Positions 49,969 to 63,686 of a stretch of 64,000 bases of DNA are shown one piece after another. The DNA is from Chamaea fasciata (taxonomy: Eukaryota > Chordata > Aves > Passeriformes > Sylviidae): the NCBI GenBank assembly GCA_029207755.1, contig JARCOQ010000008.1:26525021-26589020 (forward strand), read 5' to 3'. A model generated the notes under the pieces. The model had not been told where the DNA came from and did no database searches. It saw only the letters and a program-made list of their open reading frames with translations. Position numbers and translations under genes: made by a program. Each line of letters starts with the position of its first letter. Position 1 is the first letter of the stretch.

Positions 49969-52900
49969 TGCCAGAAAATTCTGTTATAGTCTATTATTAA
50001 TTTACAGAAAACATAGACTTTTTAGATGTTTCACTGTGTTTTCTTATCCTGTCTGCAAAGAGTAGTAAGTAGGCCCCTCTTTTTTCTTTTTCAGGAAAGT
50101 ATAATTTTTTTATTAATTTTATAAACAAAATCCTTTGCGAATATAAATATTTCACCTATCTCTCTCCTCCTTACTCCCTTGTCCCAAAGAAACTTGTATT
50201 GCTTATTTTACATTAAAGGCTTGTCAAGATGAGAAGTCATCACAGAAACACTTCTGACAATTGGTTTATTCATTATCTAATTGCGCTGGCAGGCAAGAAA
50301 CTCCAGAAGTCACTCAATGTGCCATGACAGTTTTACATGGATCTTGAAAATACTTGCCAAGCAGCTTTCACAGCCTTGAAGTTTCTGTCAAGAGAGTAGA
50401 GAAAGGAATGAGAAAAATGGGGACTTCAACCGCATGAAATACAACTCAACAATTTTTCTTCCTCTGTGCTGAAATGCTGGCATAAAATTGTCATGTGAAA
50501 AGCACACAGGGAGACGCATTTGCTCTTCTAAGAATTTTGTCTTTCAAGAGCTTAACTTAAGGTCATCCTGGATTAAAGGTGTAAAATAAAGATTTTTTAA
50601 ATTATTATTCCCATCACTAGGAGAAAAGGGAGATTTATCCTGCATCAGAGGAAAGGTCCACCAGTGGTTTTTTTTCCCAATAGCACCTACTAATGGATGT
50701 ATAAAGAGAAGGAGGAGGAAGATACATACAGAGCAATGTATGGAGAGGTCTTATTTCTACAGGCATGGGTTTCTCTTCCAACAGTTCTGGAAAGTATGGG
50801 CAGCAGCACAAGTATTTGTCTTGGTAGAAAGTCAAGTCAACTGGACTCCTTGTTCCATAAAATGTTTTCTAATGGGTGGGGTGGAGGTCTTGGACTTTAC
50901 CCTAAACAGTGATACATGAGGAAGCTTATTTTCCTCAGACTCATCATTCCTACCTCTTCGTAAGTCAAATAAATTTCTATCATCTACAGACATGTTACAT
51001 TTAAGTTTCCTTTCTAAGTATTTTTCTTCTTTACCTCAATGGAACATTGATGTCTACTAAAAAAGAGCAAAAAGTTACCTATAGAGTGACTCTATGATCT
51101 GGAAGCTATATATTGTCTATGCCTTTAACATCTGACCTGAAATTTTCTTCTCATTGTTTAGTATTTTAGGTCTTAACAGAGAACCAAATATCTCTATTCT
51201 ATTGCTTCTCTAAGAACCAAAGAGATACTGCTAAAAAAGAGTACGGGGATGAATGAGTTCACTCTGCTTTTGCTCATCTCCCTTCAATTTACTTCCATAT
51301 TTTAACATGTTATGCAAGTTAACATAGATTTTTCAAAACCACAAGGAAAGGAAGTGCAACAGTAATACTTCCTTACTGTGTTCATGCTAGAAGTCTACCA
51401 AAGCCCTTTTGGAAGTTCTTTGTGGGTTTGAGACATTTAAGATAAAGAAACAACATCTGGAGTAGACAAAAAAATAGGCATCAAATACGCCACTTCATGA
51501 GATTGAATACTAGAATCAATAGTTTCTCAGCTATGTCACATTAACAACAGAGTGGGTAGATTTATATGACCCTTTGATTGCTATGTTAGTCTTCATCATG
51601 TTCAAGATAAAAGAGCTTAAGCCTGCCTGCTCCAAGACAGAAAAATGGACACTCTCAGCGGTACTAAACTCTTATGATGGATTTTGTAGGAAAATGACAA
51701 ACATCCGGTGGTTTAACATTTTCCTCAGGAGACATCTCAAAACACATTTCAGTCTCCACCACCTATATGTGTCTGAACAAGTAGAATTAACTTTTCTCTG
51801 GAAGTGAAGCATTATGTCTCCACTCTCTCCACTCTCTCCACCCTCTCCACCTCTCTCCACTCTCAGCCATACAGAGAGTGAACAGAAAGCCTAGGCTAGA
51901 TGTTGGATTTAGGGAAAATGACTCCATCAAGATGTCTTTTTCTTTGCAAACCCTCTTTGTGCTACTGCGATTGGAAACTTCTCACAGTCTTGCTAACAGA
52001 TGTCCATGCCTTCCTTCCAGGAACACTTCCTTTGCTGGTATTTATGCTGCATAAAGAAGCAGTGCAGCAGCTCAGGAGAAGGCTTCGGAAGTGAAGAGGA
52101 GCAGCAGGATGTTATCGAATATGACTCACAAATTACTTGTGGTTTAAATGATTTAAGGATACAGGGTTGTTATTTCATTGGATGGACAGATTTGGTCAAA
52201 TGCCTTAACAGCACTCGCAAACATTAATATCAATTCCAAGTGGCTATTCAATTCCATGCTCATAGTCCTTGTTATTCAAGTTGCTGTGTGACTGTCAGAA
52301 GAAAACAGATTGCTGTTCATTTTAATCAGTCAGATCACAGTTTTATTGGACGTGCCTGTTTGATGTGATTGCATCTTGCACAACTGAGCGAAATGAGACA
52401 AAAAGAGCAATTTTACATTACGTAGATAATAACAGATGCGCCCCTCAGAATTCATTATAGAAATCTGTTTTGCAGCCGTATGTTCCTCTTCATCTGAAAT
52501 CCTTTTGTTCTCATCAGCCTTTTCCTGTGTGAAACAACCACTCTGCATTTTGCAAGCATCCACTAATGGAATCTGATATTACCTTGTCCATATCCTTGGT
52601 TCTTGTGCTAAATATTGAAAACTAAGAAGTCTAGTTTTCCATAACCTACTAAAATAGCCTCCATACAGTCACCTGATTGTAAGCACCAGGCATATTTACT
52701 CTCTTTATTACTATTTACCCTTCAAATATCGCTCTCTAATAACTGAAAATAGAGAGCTTTAGCAGTAAACAGTTTTAAAATATTTTGTTTCCTTGGTTTT
52801 TCCTTCTGCCTCAGTCTAAGCCTTCAGGGTGAGTACAGCTCTATGAAATCTCAGCACAGCCTTGGTGTCATTTTAGGTTAAATTTTGTTCAAATCTGTAG

Positions 52901-53609
52901 CCATCCAAATTCCTTTAGGACTTGTATGCATGTGCTTGAATCAAAATTACAGGTATCACATTCTGCTTCTTTTCTTTATAACCTTTCTTAAACATCTACA
53001 TGACTATGCTGAGAAATATGCATTTTATTGACTTGATTCTTAGCTGATGTATTTTCAAGTGGCTCCACAGATTTTAGTGGACTTATGCCAAATTACATTA
53101 CTGAAACGGTTTGGCTGAAATCCTATCACCTTTGACATCACTGGCAAAATTCCCATTGTCTTCAGCAAAGAAATTACTTCAAAGTATATGCTTGGCATAT
53201 AGAGACCCTCCTCAGTGCAAAGTCATGCAGTGAGGCACAATGATGTCTCAGTTAGAGGCATCACATTCATCCTGTGAAGTCTGCTAGAGGTCAACACTAA
53301 AACATTATTTTTATGACTAGACAACAGAAGGAATAAAAGAAAGGTTGGAGAAACACAAATTAACTTCTGCAAAAATCATCCAAAGATATTTCAATGTAAA
53401 TACAACAATGACTCAGAGCATCTCATTATTTTCTTTGTCTTTTCTATAAAGTCACTGGCATCTTTAAATACCTCTCTTTCTCTAATTAGAAATGATCGTT
53501 TGCTTTGGGTCACGCCTGCAGGTACGTACACATCATAAAATTAGTGGATCAAGCACTGGCACCCAGACATATCTCTGCACCCACTCCTCACAGCCCACAC
53601 ATGGAGTAC
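49969..53609. other. unassigned AT-rich DNA with a minisatellite
   Basis: No recognisable gene. It includes the pyrimidine-rich repeat at 51817-51864. Other open frames, such as 51574-51807, have no supporting signals. Confidence 0.4.
51817..51864. repeat. pyrimidine-rich minisatellite
   Basis: About five imperfect copies of a 9-base CTCTCCACT unit, all pyrimidine except one A per unit on the plus strand. Confidence 0.85.
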
Positions 53610-56600
53610 CTTCTCATGTTCGAGGGCACTTGATAAGTCACCCTTCCTTCCTTCATGTACTCTGAGGCACTCCACCTGTACTTCCAGGCCCTGTTTTTTT
53701 CCCCACATCCATATGTCTACAGCAAGCACAGCATCAGAACCCCACTGTGTTATATTTCTCCTCTCTCTGTCTCCCTCTGTGATTCCTGAATGAGGTTTCC
53801 ACTGGTGAAGGCAACTAGATAATTAAATCTTCTTCAGCTCTTTTTTCAGCCTTACTAAATATCTAATGTATAACCTTGGACCTTCAAAATCTGCCACATC
53901 TGTTTACATCTATTGGGACTAAATTTATTAAGGTGATGTAGCATAGATTTAAATATCCTCTTGAGCAATCAGATCCTAATCTGCAAATAATTTTGAAACC
54001 AGAGAAGCATTTTCATTCGATTAAGGCAAAAAAAGCTCTGGGGTTCTTTTCATTTGCTTGTTTCCATTTGACTTGGCATTTTATTGTTGTTTGGGGTTTT
54101 TTACTGTTTCATAGAAACACTCAAAACATCTCTTTTCCTTTGTTTGAAATTTCCTTTCTTCAGTTTGAGCAGCGAATCAAACAGTCAGTCATTCAGACAA
54201 GACTAGCTAGCTCTTTTAAAATCAATTGAAATACCAACAATAATAATAATTGATTTTCAGTCCTATTTCAGCAGACGACATCACATACTTAAGCTATTGC
54301 CTTGTTGGACTAGAGGTATGCTAAATGATAAAGGGACTGTCTCTCTCACGTCTGTGTGAAGAGAGCAAGGGGATTTCTATTTCTTGTCAACCTGGAGGAG
54401 CCTGATAACAAGATGTTTTTTTAATCTGAAAGCTAGGCTTTCATCAAGCGCAACTTTTGTGTCTTCAGAGACAGATGTTGAGGTTCTGAAGCATCAAAAA
54501 TCCTTCCAGTGAAAAACAGGCGTAAATTATACTTGTGTTAACAGTAAAGGGACAGATGCAGAATCCATATCAAAACATTATGAATGATATTGCAGGCCTA
54601 ATGTTGCTTTGTGTGTGAGATTAATGCCATTGAAAACACATTGACATAAAAGCCTACTATAAACATTACCAGCTAAGCCTGAAATAAAGGCAGGAAGGTT
54701 ATCATTGGCAGTTTGGATATAAACATATCAGTCTTATAATAGTATTATAAATAAAAAGGTTGTTAATTTAACAATGGCCATATATATATGTTTAAGTAAT
54801 GTCAGTGCTCACACATTGCCAGCCTTTGTTTCAGCATTCTTGTGGGACCACATAAAGCAGCCAAACACTTCCTGTTAACTTATAGGAAATGATAGCACAA
54901 ACATGACCATAAACATGATTCTGTTGCATAAATCACATCTGTACATGTATAAATTGCATTGGTAATTTATGAATATAAATACAAACAGAAATAGCCAGGC
55001 CATATACCAAAAGCACCTACACAACAAAAAACAGGCTCAGGAAATCACACCCAGGTTCTGCAGGTATGAAGTGTTAGACCACAGAAGGGCCAAGGAATAT
55101 TTTGTAAATGATGCTTGTCATTCTCAGGCCTCAAAGTTCTCAGGGAGAGCTCTATTAAGGGCAGAAATTTATACACTGTGTCCTTTCCAGGCATCCCTTC
55201 ACCCTGTTACTTCTCTTATGAAGGCCTGGTACTACCAGAGCCAATTGGAATTGGAACTCTTGAGAAGAGATTTGTTATTTCTGTGGTGCCAAGCAACCCT
55301 TCTACCACACATTTCTGTGAGGTCTTGCTTTTAAACAAGGCTACTTGCCAGTTACCTTAGGACTGTAGAAGCATCTATGAGGAACTGAGAGACTGACAGT
55401 CCAAAGAGACTTGGATAGATGCATAATCTGCATGGCATCATCTCTCTGACGTGCAAGCAAGTTCACAATTGCTTTCAAAACTATGCCAAAAGCTGACAAC
55501 TTCCTTCAGCTGTTCTTCCAATGCTATTTCACATAACAACCTTCAAATGGGATGGGGGAGCTACATATGGAGCAAAGAATTTTACTTTTATTATTTGTAC
55601 TTAAAAATAATTGTGCAGGGCATCAGAGCTCCTCACCACAAACAATCCCACTGGCAGACAACTTGACTCCCAGGCATTTTTCTGGAACCAAGAGACAGAT
55701 TTCTCTTCATTAGAACTACCAATCTGATTTTTCGTTCCAACAGCACAGGAGTCAAAAATGCTTGTAGCTCTGCCTGAATAGTATAGCTGACTCCAGTTTT
55801 GGAAAAAGCTTCACTTTTCCACCGCATAACAGCATTTTATGGCTCTGTACAGAGAATTAATAATTGAACAATTATGCCACTCCCATAAGCACTGTATTAA
55901 TGTTGCTTTAAGGAATGTAATGTTTCCTGCCAAGAGACCATCTGTTGAATGAGATATGTGAGACTAAAATCAGGCTAAAAGGAAGACTGCAGATATGATA
56001 GTTCCAGATTGGAAGCTTCTTGGTACCATGGGAATGCTAATCAGTGTTGATCCTGACAGTTGTAGGTGTTCAGCCCCCAACAAGTAACACACTTTCATAC
56101 CTTTTTATTTTATTCTATCATTTCACTTTATTCAAGGGTGAAGAGCAATCTAGAGCTACTTGCTCAGCATATTTAAAGAGTAAATTAAGGACATATAACA
56201 TTATCTCAGAGTATTTTAAATGAGGCAATGATGGATACTGGGAGAACTTGTAGCAGCTTCTACTGATCATCCATGAGAACAAGTTTTGTGATTCAAAAAA
56301 TGTTACAGATTTTTTTATGCTGATTTGGTCCTTTAGTTCTACTTTTACACTTCCTGGTTTTGCCAAGAGTAAATATGAGACAGGTAAGGAAGAGATGTCC
56401 AAATGGACATCTGGAGAAGCTCTTAAATCTTATTTCCACTTCAGTCTCCCATATTCCCTTCTTCGAAAAGATCTCTGGGTCTATTAAAACATATTTGCAA
56501 AAGTACATGTGGACAATGAGGACCCAAACTTCAGGCACTAAAGTGTCTCACTAGAGCGTGAGCACAACTGACTTCTGGTTGATCCTACAGGCAAAGCATT

Positions 56601-59600
56601 CCCAGAAACCTCAAAAAGATGCAGAATTGTAGCCATTTTCCTTTCCCTTTCTTTTACCTTGGACTGATGGCATTGAAGCAAGAATGCAAAATTTAGATTC
56701 CAAGCTAGTCAACTGTTTCAAGAATTCCACCATAATTAAAGCAAGATGATTTATTCTAGGATCATAAGATGATTTCTGACTCTGCTCTTTATGATCTTTC
56801 TGCACCTTTCTTTTAATATTACTAAAATACAGGTACCAATATTAAACTTCTGAGTTTTGAAATTCTTGGATGAAGTGAGCTACAAAACAATGTTTTGTTG
56901 CTGTTGAAACTCTGAGAAGACATTCAGCAACTTATGCTAGGCTGAATATGTCTTACATATATCTCCTCCATTTACTTGAGTCACCTAGTAATGATTACAA
57001 ATTAAAAACAGAAGCCTCTTTCAGATTCCTCTTCTAAAGCAATTTGTGTTCTTTCAGCAGAACTTTGGCATCCATTAGCTAACACAAACATAAGAAAGTA
57101 AAATCTTCTCCTAAACATCCTTGACCTGTTATTTCCCCTTAGCATCAATAAGAAGACAAAATAATTTAAAAATCCTATCCCGTATGGAAAGTTGAAACAG
57201 TGATTTTTCATCTCCAGTGACAAGAAGCAAGCTTCTTCTTTTGTATCACCTCACACCAGTATCAGAGCAATCAGATGGTGTTACTAAGATATGTCTTCAC
57301 AGCTGCTTTGACTGACAACATGTTGGGGTTTCTTAATGCCAACAGAGTTCTTTCCACCAGCTTCAGTACAGCTACCATAATATCAGCAATCCTGAGTGCT
57401 CATGATCATGTAATTAATAGTTTTATATCTGGCAGCCAATTCCATGACTTGGACCAAAGCTGGAGCCTCCGGACACCGTACATATAAATGGTGAGCTCTG
57501 GCAATGTATTTGAGATTAAGAGACTGCATAAAGATGCAGTGTCAACACATCTGTGTAAAGGATTGCTCTTGTTTTCCTCAGACATGAGTTCTGTTTCCAC
57601 AGAGAAATTCTCCTAGGCAAAGAGAAAGGATCACTGGTTATGGTTATGTCCCTCTTGCAGAATAAATTCAAAGCTGTTACATTTCAGATTTGGTCAAATG
57701 AGATCTGATCAGCCAAACCATAAAGGTACAGAAATTCACTCATCTTGTTTGTGTATGTGTTGAGAGATCATGGAGAAGATCTCATGGATCTTCAGTTTCT
57801 AGCAGTCCTATAAGCCTTCTGGTAAAACAGCTGGATATTTTCAGGGAACCTGTTGGAAGCCACCCAAAAACCTGCCAGATGCTTTAGGCTTTTTTATTTT
57901 AGTATAGGTTACCAGCCAAGGTGAAATCAGCATTTAAACACCAGCCTGTAGACTCTTAATTAAAGCAGGTGAATTCAAGAAAGGGATCTGTGCAGCATGA
58001 AAGTTTAGTAAGGGTCAATTCTAGAGTCAAGACTAAACCTTCACTAAAGACCTATCTAATGAGTTTCTCTCCTCCAGGCCTAAATGAATCCCATGTGAAA
58101 TGTGCATGAATAATAGGCTCTGATGATCTCTGAGGCAGCTCCAGTCTATCCAGGGTGAAAGCTCAATAAATGTGGATTTTTTTCTGCCTGAATTTTTTCC
58201 CTGTCCTGGTCACATGTAAAGAAAAGGCAGGAAGATACCAACACTGTTAAGATACTGTGAAAAACCAGGGAAAGACCCAAAATAAGTTGGTTCCTCATGG
58301 AAGCAAAGATATTAAGGAAGGCAGTGAGCAGCTCCAGATAGTAAATAAAATACTAGGAGTATAATGCACACTACAGGTTTTATGGTCTGATCATTTTTTT
58401 TCATCTAAAATGGTGAAAATCATCTAAAACAGTGTGGAATGCAGAAGATATTTGAGGGCAGAAGGTATTTAATACCTTAATGGAACTGCACGATTAAACC
58501 ACTTATAACCAAGAATCATACCTTTGTAATTTTTTTTTCCCTTTTGCTCAGATAGAAACTAAGATAGCAGTGAATGAAACCTCCTAGTGTCTGATAGATG
58601 TAGGGTAGTATTTGAAATTCATTGCATTCAATGAAGGTAGGAGAGCAGAAATGGGAGAGCACAGCTAAATTGCAGTTCCCAAGTCAGGATGTGAAATCAA
58701 GGCGTGACTAGACTTTTAGTCCTGTGCGAAGACATAGGCATGTACAAAGATTTCACTTTCCCAATCCAGCACCCAGCACTATTTCACAGAACAGAAACAG
58801 AAGATATCTGCTTGATAAAGCAACCAAGTCATCTATGCACAGCCCTAATGGACAGAGTAGTTGGTTCTTAAACCATTACAGCACAACCAACCTGATATTG
58901 AGGGACCCTTAAGATGGGAATGGAAGAAATTCCCAATTTACACAGGTGAAACGGATAGTTTTGGAAATCTTACCCTGTCCCTCCCTGGGCAAGCACAGCA
59001 GTTGCAAGTCAAGGCTAAGGTCAGTGTTCATCTCAGCAGTTTACCTCATTCAAGTTTTCAGCCTGTACAATTTTAGATGGGTATAAATCAGGAAAGCCCT
59101 GCCTGGTCACATCCCTGTTCTCCAATTTCTATATATTATATTTCAATGCACCCATTCTCCTTAAATTAATAGAAAATCCACAACCTATATTACTTCTACT
59201 CAAATGCAATTCTGTAGGAGCAGGGGTGGTTTGGTTAGGTTTTTTCTTTTAACTGATAAATGACAGTGGTATGAAATAGCCAGAAATGTATTTACTGTGA
59301 ACATACTTGAATGATCTCCTTGGGTTATACAATACAATGATTTGCAGTCATTTGGGGTCAGACATGAGAAGAAATTATTGCATGTTAGGAGGCTCCACAG
59401 CTCTTCAATTGCACATTTTCAGACTGCACTTCACTTGTCTTGGCCCCCTTTCTCTTAAAAAGTGTTGTATTTTTGAATATTTGATCTGAATATTTACTGC
59501 TTTTCTGAAAGTCAGAATTTGGAGGGAAGTGAAAAACACAGGCACACTGTCTCACCATAAGACTCTTTAGAATAATCACAAACCCAGCACGTTTTTTGGT

Positions 59601-60835
59601 ATGTGACTATTTACCTGTGTTCTGAGACTTTGTTAACTGAATATTGCAAAGTGCTTAGCAATCCCTGGATGGAAGGAGGTTATACCACACTAAGCTAAAA
59701 CATAAATAAGAATAAAGGACAGCTATATGCCATGTCTGGAGAATGGTCTTCAAAGCAGGGAAATCAGGGGACTGATTTTTATGTTTATAAAAGCCAGTGG
59801 GGAGTTCTACTCTAAAATCAGTGTCATGTGCAATGAGCTCATGCAGATGGATGGGGAAGTTAGTGTGCAGATAGATGTGGATTTACAGTCCTCAAGGTAT
59901 TCTGCAAAAACCTGCCATGAGGGTTTTCTTAGCCTGCACTGAGAATGCCTTTGTATGCAATAGTCTAAGAAACTATTTTGCACTTGCTCCCTATTAGATA
60001 GGCTTTTTACACCAGCTGACACACCAGTTCCTACACATTACCTTTTCTGGAACAATAAATCCTGTAACAAAGTCTGAATAAGCTACACTTAAGACTCTTT
60101 ATATTCACCAAATACGTAGTCAGGCTGGCAGTGCAAGTCTATGAAACCAATTCCCCTCTGTAAACCAGAATGCTTCCCTAGAAGCCAAGGCAAGTCCAGA
60201 GACTCAGATCTGCAGCAAATTTGGCCTGGTTTCCATGCTATGGTCACCACAGCACTACACAGTCTCTCAGCATCCTGCAGTTTTCTAGGCAAAATATCTA
60301 CATAGTGTGCAAATTTAGGAACCCACAGCAGTAGCCTTTTTACATACTGAATGTAGGCACAGATGCAGCCAGGAGGAAAGGCAAAGCAGCCACAAGACAT
60401 AATGCTTTGCCCTAAGGTAACTCTGCCCCAGGAAATTTCACACAGGTTCTCTTCCAGGAGGAGCTTTCCTGAGGGTAGAGGAGTTTGTGCAAAGTTATGC
60501 TAAGTCAGCTGCTGCCAGACATCTGCCTAGAGGGGACTGCAGGGCAACCCCCATCATGCAAGTTTAATCAGCCCGAGTTCTCCAGTTCCAGGTGCAGTCC
60601 CCCAACATATTGTGCCATCCTCTGGCAGGTCCATGTATAAAATATCACTCTCTGCAGTTCAAGTCCAAGAGAAAAAGAGACTTCTCCAATTCTCATTCTT
60701 GAAAATAATGTTTTATTAGCAAAAAAACAAACCAAAACAAAACAAAAACTAGTAGAAAGAAAAGAAAATTTGGCAGCCAAAATTGCCAGGCTAGTGGAGA
60801 CACACTGTCTGCACAGCAGCTTCTCCTGGTAACAG
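53610..60835. other. unassigned AT-rich DNA
   Basis: No recognised repeat or gene. A minus-strand open block at 53610-53716 and a plus-strand one around 59790-59900 have splice-like ends, but I judged them too weak to annotate. The longest open frame (54969-55334) looks like chance. Confidence 0.4.
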
Positions 60836-60991
60836 ATCTTAAAAGCTTCAACAGTGATCTGTTATTCTTACAAGACACAACAAAACTCCCAACAGGCAGA
60901 GAACAGCAGAATTAATGGATTGGAAAGTGAGAGTCTAATGTATGAGCTTTCAAAAGTCTCTCAAGACCAGCAGCCTCAATGTGCATATCCC
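60836..60991 (+). CDS. candidate internal exon, first of cluster B
   Basis: An acceptor with the tract CTTCTCCTGGTAACAG precedes a 156-base block open in frame 0 and ending at a strong donor, TATCCC then GTAAGT. Phase runs 0 to 0. A second possible acceptor lies at 60895 in the same frame. The 52 predicted residues are polar and Gln/Ser-rich, with a short helix-prone stretch (ESESLMYELSKVSQDQQPQ). I recognise no family. Its outgoing phase fits the block at 61563, 571 bases downstream. The strand and the small following introns resemble a gene's 3' part more than random spacing, but this is inference. Confidence 0.35.
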
Positions 60992-61562
60992 GTAAGTTCC
61001 TGCTATTGGGTTTTGGGTGTACATGATACTGTCAGTGGAAAATAGGCACAAAGGTCGATATGGCTGCAAAATATCTCAAAGCATCTCAGTAATATTTCTA
61101 TGGGAAACCTTTAACTCCAAGAGAAACAAACATTATTTACACATCAAAGGGCTTTAAAAAATATCCAGGCAAGTAAAAGTCGGCTCAGTTCAACTACTTT
61201 ACAGTTAAATCATTTTTTATTGAATTCAACTTTCATGGATCATTAGAGAGCCAGAGGCAAAATTCCAAGAGCTGCTTTGACCTAATGAGTCTTCAGCAAA
61301 TTGTTTTCTTAAGTATCCCATGCCTTCTTTATGGATTCTGAAAAGAAATGCATTTTCTCTTTCTTTTGTGTTTAAAAAAAAAAAAAACATAAGTTTTTTA
61401 ATTGAATGTAATTTATATCCAGTGCTATAAGCTGTTGATAGGGTTTATTTCCTTAATCTTTCTTTTGTATGAATATAAATGTCCCAATAGCATAGAAAAG
61501 GTACTGACATCTGTACTTACTTTCTTATGACAAAATTATGCATTTTTATTTTTGTATCGTAG

Positions 61563-61784
61563 AAACCTACTGAAGCCAACAGCTTTAAACCCCCTGATTT
61601 CACAGGCCTACGTTGCTCTGCATCCTCCAAAACTTACAGTTATAAATCGGTGCAACCATTATTCCTAGTTGATTTTGGAAAACAGGAGAGGGACTCTATC
61701 GAGAACCTTATAGCTGATACAAATGTTCCATCAGAAGAAAATATCTATTTAAAAAAACCCATTACTATAGCAGGCAAGAAAAGA
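61563..61784 (+). CDS. candidate internal exon, best coding-like block in the window
   Basis: The block follows a T-rich acceptor (TTTTTATTTTTGTATCGTAG) and ends at a strong donor, AAAAGA then GTAAGT. It is 222 bases, phase 0 to 0, with 74 codons free of stops. The composition is protein-like: FKPPDFTGLRC near the start, then PLFLVDFGKQERDSIENLI in the middle and a basic end (KKPITIAGKKR). No ATG is needed inside it, so ordinary open-frame scans that start at a start codon would miss it. I do not recognise the family and name no gene. Phases join it to 60836-60991 upstream and 62701-62758 downstream. A decayed or chance block cannot be excluded without a homology search or transcripts. Confidence 0.45.
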
Positions 61785-62700
61785 GTAAGTTGAAAGTTAA
61801 TTCTTTCCATACCAGAGAGGAAACATTTAATCAGGTTCATCAAAATCCCTTCCATCATCACAGCCAGGGCAGCCCAGTAACAGAAGGGATTGATATGACC
61901 GGCAGCATATCCAGCCCCTTGTGAGTGCCCAGCTCAGATGCCCGGACTCCTTTACAGCTGGTGCACAGTCAGGGTTTGGGATTTGCTTTGGGTTTTCAGT
62001 GAGATAGCTTAATTGTAACCCCCAAAAACCTGACTGTGCATCAGGCAACCACCCTGAGAACAAAAGGGATGCCAATATAGACAGAGAGCTGTTTCATCAA
62101 ATGAAAACTGCCTCAGGAGGAAGTGACCATAAGCAGTTGTCTCAGACTTATAATTTTTTTTTTTCTTTTTTAATTGTCTTCTGCTTGAGTGCAGCAAAAT
62201 TTTTAGAATTGGCTTGCTAGAGTTGGGAGACTGATGGCTAAAGTTGGCAAAAAAGGTAATTGTAAACTAGCCCAACGCTGAGGCTTTGGGAGAAGCAAAA
62301 ATCATTTGCCTGCAGTCATATTTGGTGATCACTTCCAGTCACGGCAAGAGGAAAGAGGCATTTGTGAAATAACCCTCAATTTTATCTGCTCTGAAGGGCC
62401 AGGGGCACACCTGGATGAGCCAGTCTGGCACTTGGTGTGGTCTCCACCACGGAGACTCCTGTGAGCTGCCTCTCACGTAGTCCTTTGGTGTCTCCTGCTT
62501 CCATGGGAGGTGAGGGAGGTTTGCCCCACTAGTCAGCTGTGCTTCACGGCTCTACTCAGCTCCCAGTGTGTTGAACTCCTGCCCTGTGGCTCCGGGAGTG
62601 GCTCTGGCCATGTGGCCAACACCTGCTTTTGCAGTCCTTCCTTCTCCCAGCATTTCACAACACTTGGACTTCTTTTTCTCCTCACCTTCCTCCGTCACAG

Positions 62701-62758
62701 CTGTCAGAGCTTCAAACTGGGAACAAGTTGCTAAAGGTGGTAAAGATGAACAGAGAGA
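62701..62758 (+). CDS. candidate small exon of cluster B
   Basis: The acceptor is excellent: an almost unbroken pyrimidine tract (CTTTTTCTCCTCACCTTCC then TCCGTCACAG) ending at 62700. The donor is AGAGAGA then GTAAGC. The 58 bases run phase 0 to 1 and give a basic, helix-prone peptide (LSELQTGNKLLKVVKMNRE). A second donor in the same phase, at about 62839 (GAGGA then GTAAGG), would make a longer exon. The phases fit both neighbours. Confidence 0.35.
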
Positions 62759-62979
62759 GTAAGCAAGCACTCACTGGTGTTTCTGGAGGGGTGGACGTTG
62801 GAAAGCGTCATAAAAGATTCTCCCCATCTGTGAGGAGTAAGGAGAGAAGCTGGGTGACATTTTAGGACTTTGGGGCCTGGTGACATAAGGTAAGGTGTGC
62901 GGCAAGCAAGGGGCACACAAAGTTCCCCCAGTGGTATATTATTGTCTGGGGCTTTCCTTGGCTGGAATTTAACCTGAGG

Positions 62980-63310
62980 AACAGAAGGCCGGGCGTCTCA
63001 AAGAGCCCTCAGCAAACCTCCGCAGTGCTATAGTGCTGGCAGCCACAAGGCCACGGGAGATGCGCAGAGCTGGGAAGCAGTGGTCCGGGACACCCATCCC
63101 TGGTATCAGTCCAGACAAGCCCTGGGTTGCCCAGCCTGCCTTGTTTGGCAGAAAAGCACGGCGTGCATCCAGGATTCCTGAGCATCCGACCGAGGCCCGA
63201 GGGCAGCCGAGCACTGAGGCCTCACACCGAGAGCACGGCTCAGACACTCCTCACTCCACGACAGCCCCCCACCGAGGAGGGGGGAAGAGCTTGTTTGGGC
63301 AAGAACTAAG
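62980..63310. promoter_or_regulatory. small GC-rich, CpG-enriched patch
   Basis: By hand count there are about 16 CpG in roughly 320 bases, with GC near 60%, against very few CpG elsewhere in the window. This is near, but not clearly above, the usual CpG-island limits. It could be a weak or alternative promoter, an unrecognised GC-rich repeat, or exon sequence. An open frame of 93 codons spans it, but that is expected in GC-rich DNA. Confidence 0.3.
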
Positions 63311-63686
63311 CTAAGGACCTTAAGATTTGTCATGTTAAATTCCAGCCCTTTGAAGTAGTTCAGAGCTGTCAGTGTCAACTGTATTATTTTGGATTTTAAC
63401 TTCCTGAGGAATCGGACAAAACCCCTAAGAATTCTTTGTGAAAACGTTCAGCCCAAGGAGTTGTAATTCCTTCGCATTTTTCTCTGTGGAAATCTTTTGG
63501 GAACTGCTTAAATACAGAAGGCTGATTGCTGCATATCTTGAATTTCAGACAAATCATGAGATGTTAAAATTGGGACTCAGTGTGATAATGATGACTCTGC
63601 CCACTTGGTTCACTATAGGCTTCAAGTACTGTAGTTATTCACTCAGCATTAAAAGAAAAGAAGCTTTCTCCCCCGCTACTTTCTAG

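Noticed and set aside
53610..53716. Minus-strand open block with acceptor and GTACTC donor
   Set aside because: The splice sites are mediocre and there is no partner block in matching phase nearby.
59795..59900. Plus-strand open block (contains SVMCNELMQMDGEVSVQID) ending at TCAAG then GTATTC
   Set aside because: The acceptor is weak, and its outgoing phase 2 does not fit the next block at 60836, which needs phase 0.
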